Shown piece after piece: positions 62,424-64,000 of a stretch of 64,000 nucleotides of DNA. A program made the position numbers and the translations under genes. Origin of the DNA: Sphaerisporangium perillae (GTDB lineage: Bacteria > Actinomycetota > Actinomycetes > Streptosporangiales > Streptosporangiaceae); the NCBI RefSeq assembly GCF_023276435.1, contig NZ_JALLPO010000022.1, positions 1 to 64,000 of the forward strand, read 5' to 3'. Each line of letters starts with the position of its first letter. Position 1 is the first letter of the stretch. The notes under the pieces were generated by a model. That model saw nothing but the letters and a program-made list of their open reading frames with translations, was not told the origin of the DNA and made no database searches.

Positions 62424-64000
62424 ATGACCCCACGATCGTTCAAGCGGATCGCGGTCGCCGGCATCGTCGCGGCGACCGGTCTCGCAATCGCCGCAGGCCC
62501 CGCCTCGGCGAACCCCAAGCCCTCCGTCACGGTCCCCGTGCGCCTCATCTCGATCAACGACTTCCACGGCAACCTGGAGCCGCCCACCGGCTCGGGTGGC
62601 GCGATCGTCAACGAGAGCGGGGTCTCGGTCCCGGCGGGCGGCGCCGCCTACATGGCGACCCACCTCAAGTCGCTGGTCAACCAGAACTCCGCCGTCGTGG
62701 CCGCCGGCGACCTGATCGGCGCCTCGCCGCTGATCTCCGCCGCCTACCACGACGAGCCGACCGTCGAACTCTTGAGCAAGCTGGGCCTTTCGGTCTCCTC
62801 CGTCGGCAACCACGAGTTCGACGAGGGGCTCACCGAGCTCAAGCGCATCCAGAACGGCGGATGCCACCCCACTGACGGCTGTTCCCCGGCCGGCGAGTGG
62901 CAGGGCGCCGGGTACCAGTACCTCGGCGCGAACGTCCTGCAGGAGAGCAACGACCGGTACGCGCTGCCGCCGATCGCCATCAAGAAGATCAACGGTGTCA
63001 ACGTCGGCTTCATCGGCCTGGTGACCCAGACCACGCCGACGATCGTGACCGCCTCGGGCATCGCGGGCCTGAAGTTCTCCGAGGAGGTCGAGTCGGGCAA
63101 CCGCGCGGCCGCGCTCCTCAGGCGCGCGGGCGTGAAGGCCATCGTGGCCCTCGTCCACGAGGGCGACCAGATCACCCCGAACCAGAGCCCGGACGCCTGC
63201 CCGGTCACCCCGGGCGCGGGCACCCGGATCGCCCAGGGCCTCAGCGCGGACGTCGACCTGGTCATCATGGGCCACTCGCACCAGGCCTACATCTGCAAGA
63301 CGACGGACCCGGCCGGAAACGACCGCTTCTACACGCAGGGCTCCTCGTTCGGCCGCGTGCTGACGACGATCGACTTCAAGGTGGACAAGAAGACCGGTGA
63401 GGTCGTCCGGTCCTCGGTGGTCGCCGACAACCACGTCGTCACCCGCGACGTCACCGCCGACCCCGTCATCTCGCAGTTCGTGCAGACCTGGAAGGACCGG
63501 GTGTCGACGGTCGCGAACAAGGCGATCGGCAACATCACGGCCGACCTCACGCGCGCGGCGGGGCCGTCCGGCGAGACGGCGCTCGGCGACGTGATCGCCG
63601 ACGCCCAGCTTGAGGCCACCAAGACCGGTGGGAACGCCGAGATCGCGCTGATGAACCCGGGCGGCGTCCGCGCCGACCTGACCTACGCGCCGAGTGGGTC
63701 CGAGGGCGCCGGCGTGGTGACCTACGGCGAGGCCTTCACCGTGCAGCCGTTCAACAACCTCATGCAGGTCGTGACGCTGACCGGGGCCAAGCTGGACGCG
63801 CTCCTCGAGCAGCAGTGGCAGAACGGCGGCGCGACCACGCGCATCCTGCAGCCGTCCGCGTCCCTGACCTACACGATGAGCCTCTCGCAGCCGATCGGGT
63901 CGCGGATCTCGGACATCAAGATCAATGGTGTGCCGGTCACGGACACTCAGTCGATCAGGGTGGCGGCGAACAACTTCCTGGTCGGCGGCGGTGACGGCTT
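62424..64000 (+). CDS. Secreted bifunctional metallophosphatase/5'-nucleotidase, 3' end outside window
   Basis: The frame is open from ATG 62424 to the window end (525 codons). The signal peptide is KRIAVAGIVAATGLAIAAGPASA. The metallophosphatase domain has ISINDFHGNLEP, AAGDLIGASP, SVGNHEFDEG and MGHSHQAY. The C-terminal nucleotide-binding domain starts near residue 365 (GETALGDVIADAQLEAT, MNPGGVRADL, FNNLMQVVTLTG). It hydrolyses extracellular nucleotides to nucleoside and phosphate, in keeping with the phosphate transporter nearby. Confidence 0.93.
   Translation, partial: MTPRSFKRIAVAGIVAATGLAIAAGPASANPKPSVTVPVRLISINDFHGNLEPPTGSGGAIVNESGVSVPAGGAAYMATHLKSLVNQNSAVVAAGDLIGASPLISAAYHDEPTVELLSKLGLSVSSVGNHEFDEGLTELKRIQNGGCHPTDGCSPAGEWQGAGYQYLGANVLQESNDRYALPPIAIKKINGVNVGFIGLVTQTTPTIVTASGIAGLKFSEEVESGNRAAALLRRAGVKAIVALVHEGDQITPNQSPDACPVTPGAGTRIAQGLSADVDLVIMGHSHQAYICKTTDPAGNDRFYTQGSSFGRVLTTIDFKVDKKTGEVVRSSVVADNHVVTRDVTADPVISQFVQTWKDRVSTVANKAIGNITADLTRAAGPSGETALGDVIADAQLEATKTGGNAEIALMNPGGVRADLTYAPSGSEGAGVVTYGEAFTVQPFNNLMQVVTLTGAKLDALLEQQWQNGGATTRILQPSASLTYTMSLSQPIGSRISDIKINGVPVTDTQSIRVAANNFLVGGGDG

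Overview
The window is high-GC DNA with heavy G/C third-position bias, frequent GTG starts and many 4-bp stop/start overlaps. It encodes mycothiol synthase (MshD), mycothiol-type DinB proteins and SARP/STAND-like regulators. This points to a filamentous actinomycete. A Streptosporangiales-type genus is my guess from gene content; no ribosomal marker is present to fix it.

Left part (1-7,890): a TnpB element whose right end lies in the 3' end of an acetyltransferase gene, a DinB enzyme, a DoxX-like membrane protein behind two tandem operators, a secreted GH16 glucanase with a ricin-type lectin domain, a TetR/DUF2867/DUF6463 cluster, and an ISL3 remnant.

TRNA-anchored region (7,890-54,654): an intact tRNA-Gly(CCC) lies at 54,581-54,654 on the minus strand. 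Five further copies of its 3' half, most with a terminator hairpin, lie at 7,890, 35,920, 46,057, 48,032 and 50,128. I read these as scars of successive integrations at one tRNA gene. The three right-most slots contain broken tyrosine integrases and 11-bp-spaced direct-repeat 'arms'; in the two best-preserved elements the left and right arms carry the same half-site. Between the first two scars sits a 28-kb block. It holds a MacB-type exporter with a two-component system, then a large catabolic set: PucR regulator, PxpBCA with biotin carboxylase, biotin carrier and BioY, an MFS importer, a deacetylase/imidase-like hydrolase, a CobW GTPase, asparaginase, two SDRs, a GntR regulator, MmgE/PrpD, acyl-CoA dehydrogenase, CitE lyase, class III CoA-transferase, MaoC hydratase and catalase. 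The last genes resemble the itaconate/mesaconate route to acetyl-CoA and pyruvate; the first part suggests lactam or cyclic-imide ring opening. Two promoters in this block share a near-identical -10/+1 element.

Between 35,920 and 54,581 the DNA is a graveyard of gene fragments, IS remnants and arms. A few intact genes remain: an L,D-transpeptidase, a PT-rich secreted protein, a probable rifampicin monooxygenase carrying a foreign N-terminal extension, a GNAT enzyme, an NTF2-like protein, a VOC protein, and a divergent esterase/MarR pair.

Right part (54,581-64,000): apparent core chromosome with tRNA-Gly, dcd, a DUF47/PiT phosphate pair, a 1,254-residue Crp-NB-ARC-TPR regulator, mshD, and a secreted 5'-nucleotidase cut by the window end.

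All functional names rest on motif recognition by eye; no database search was run.
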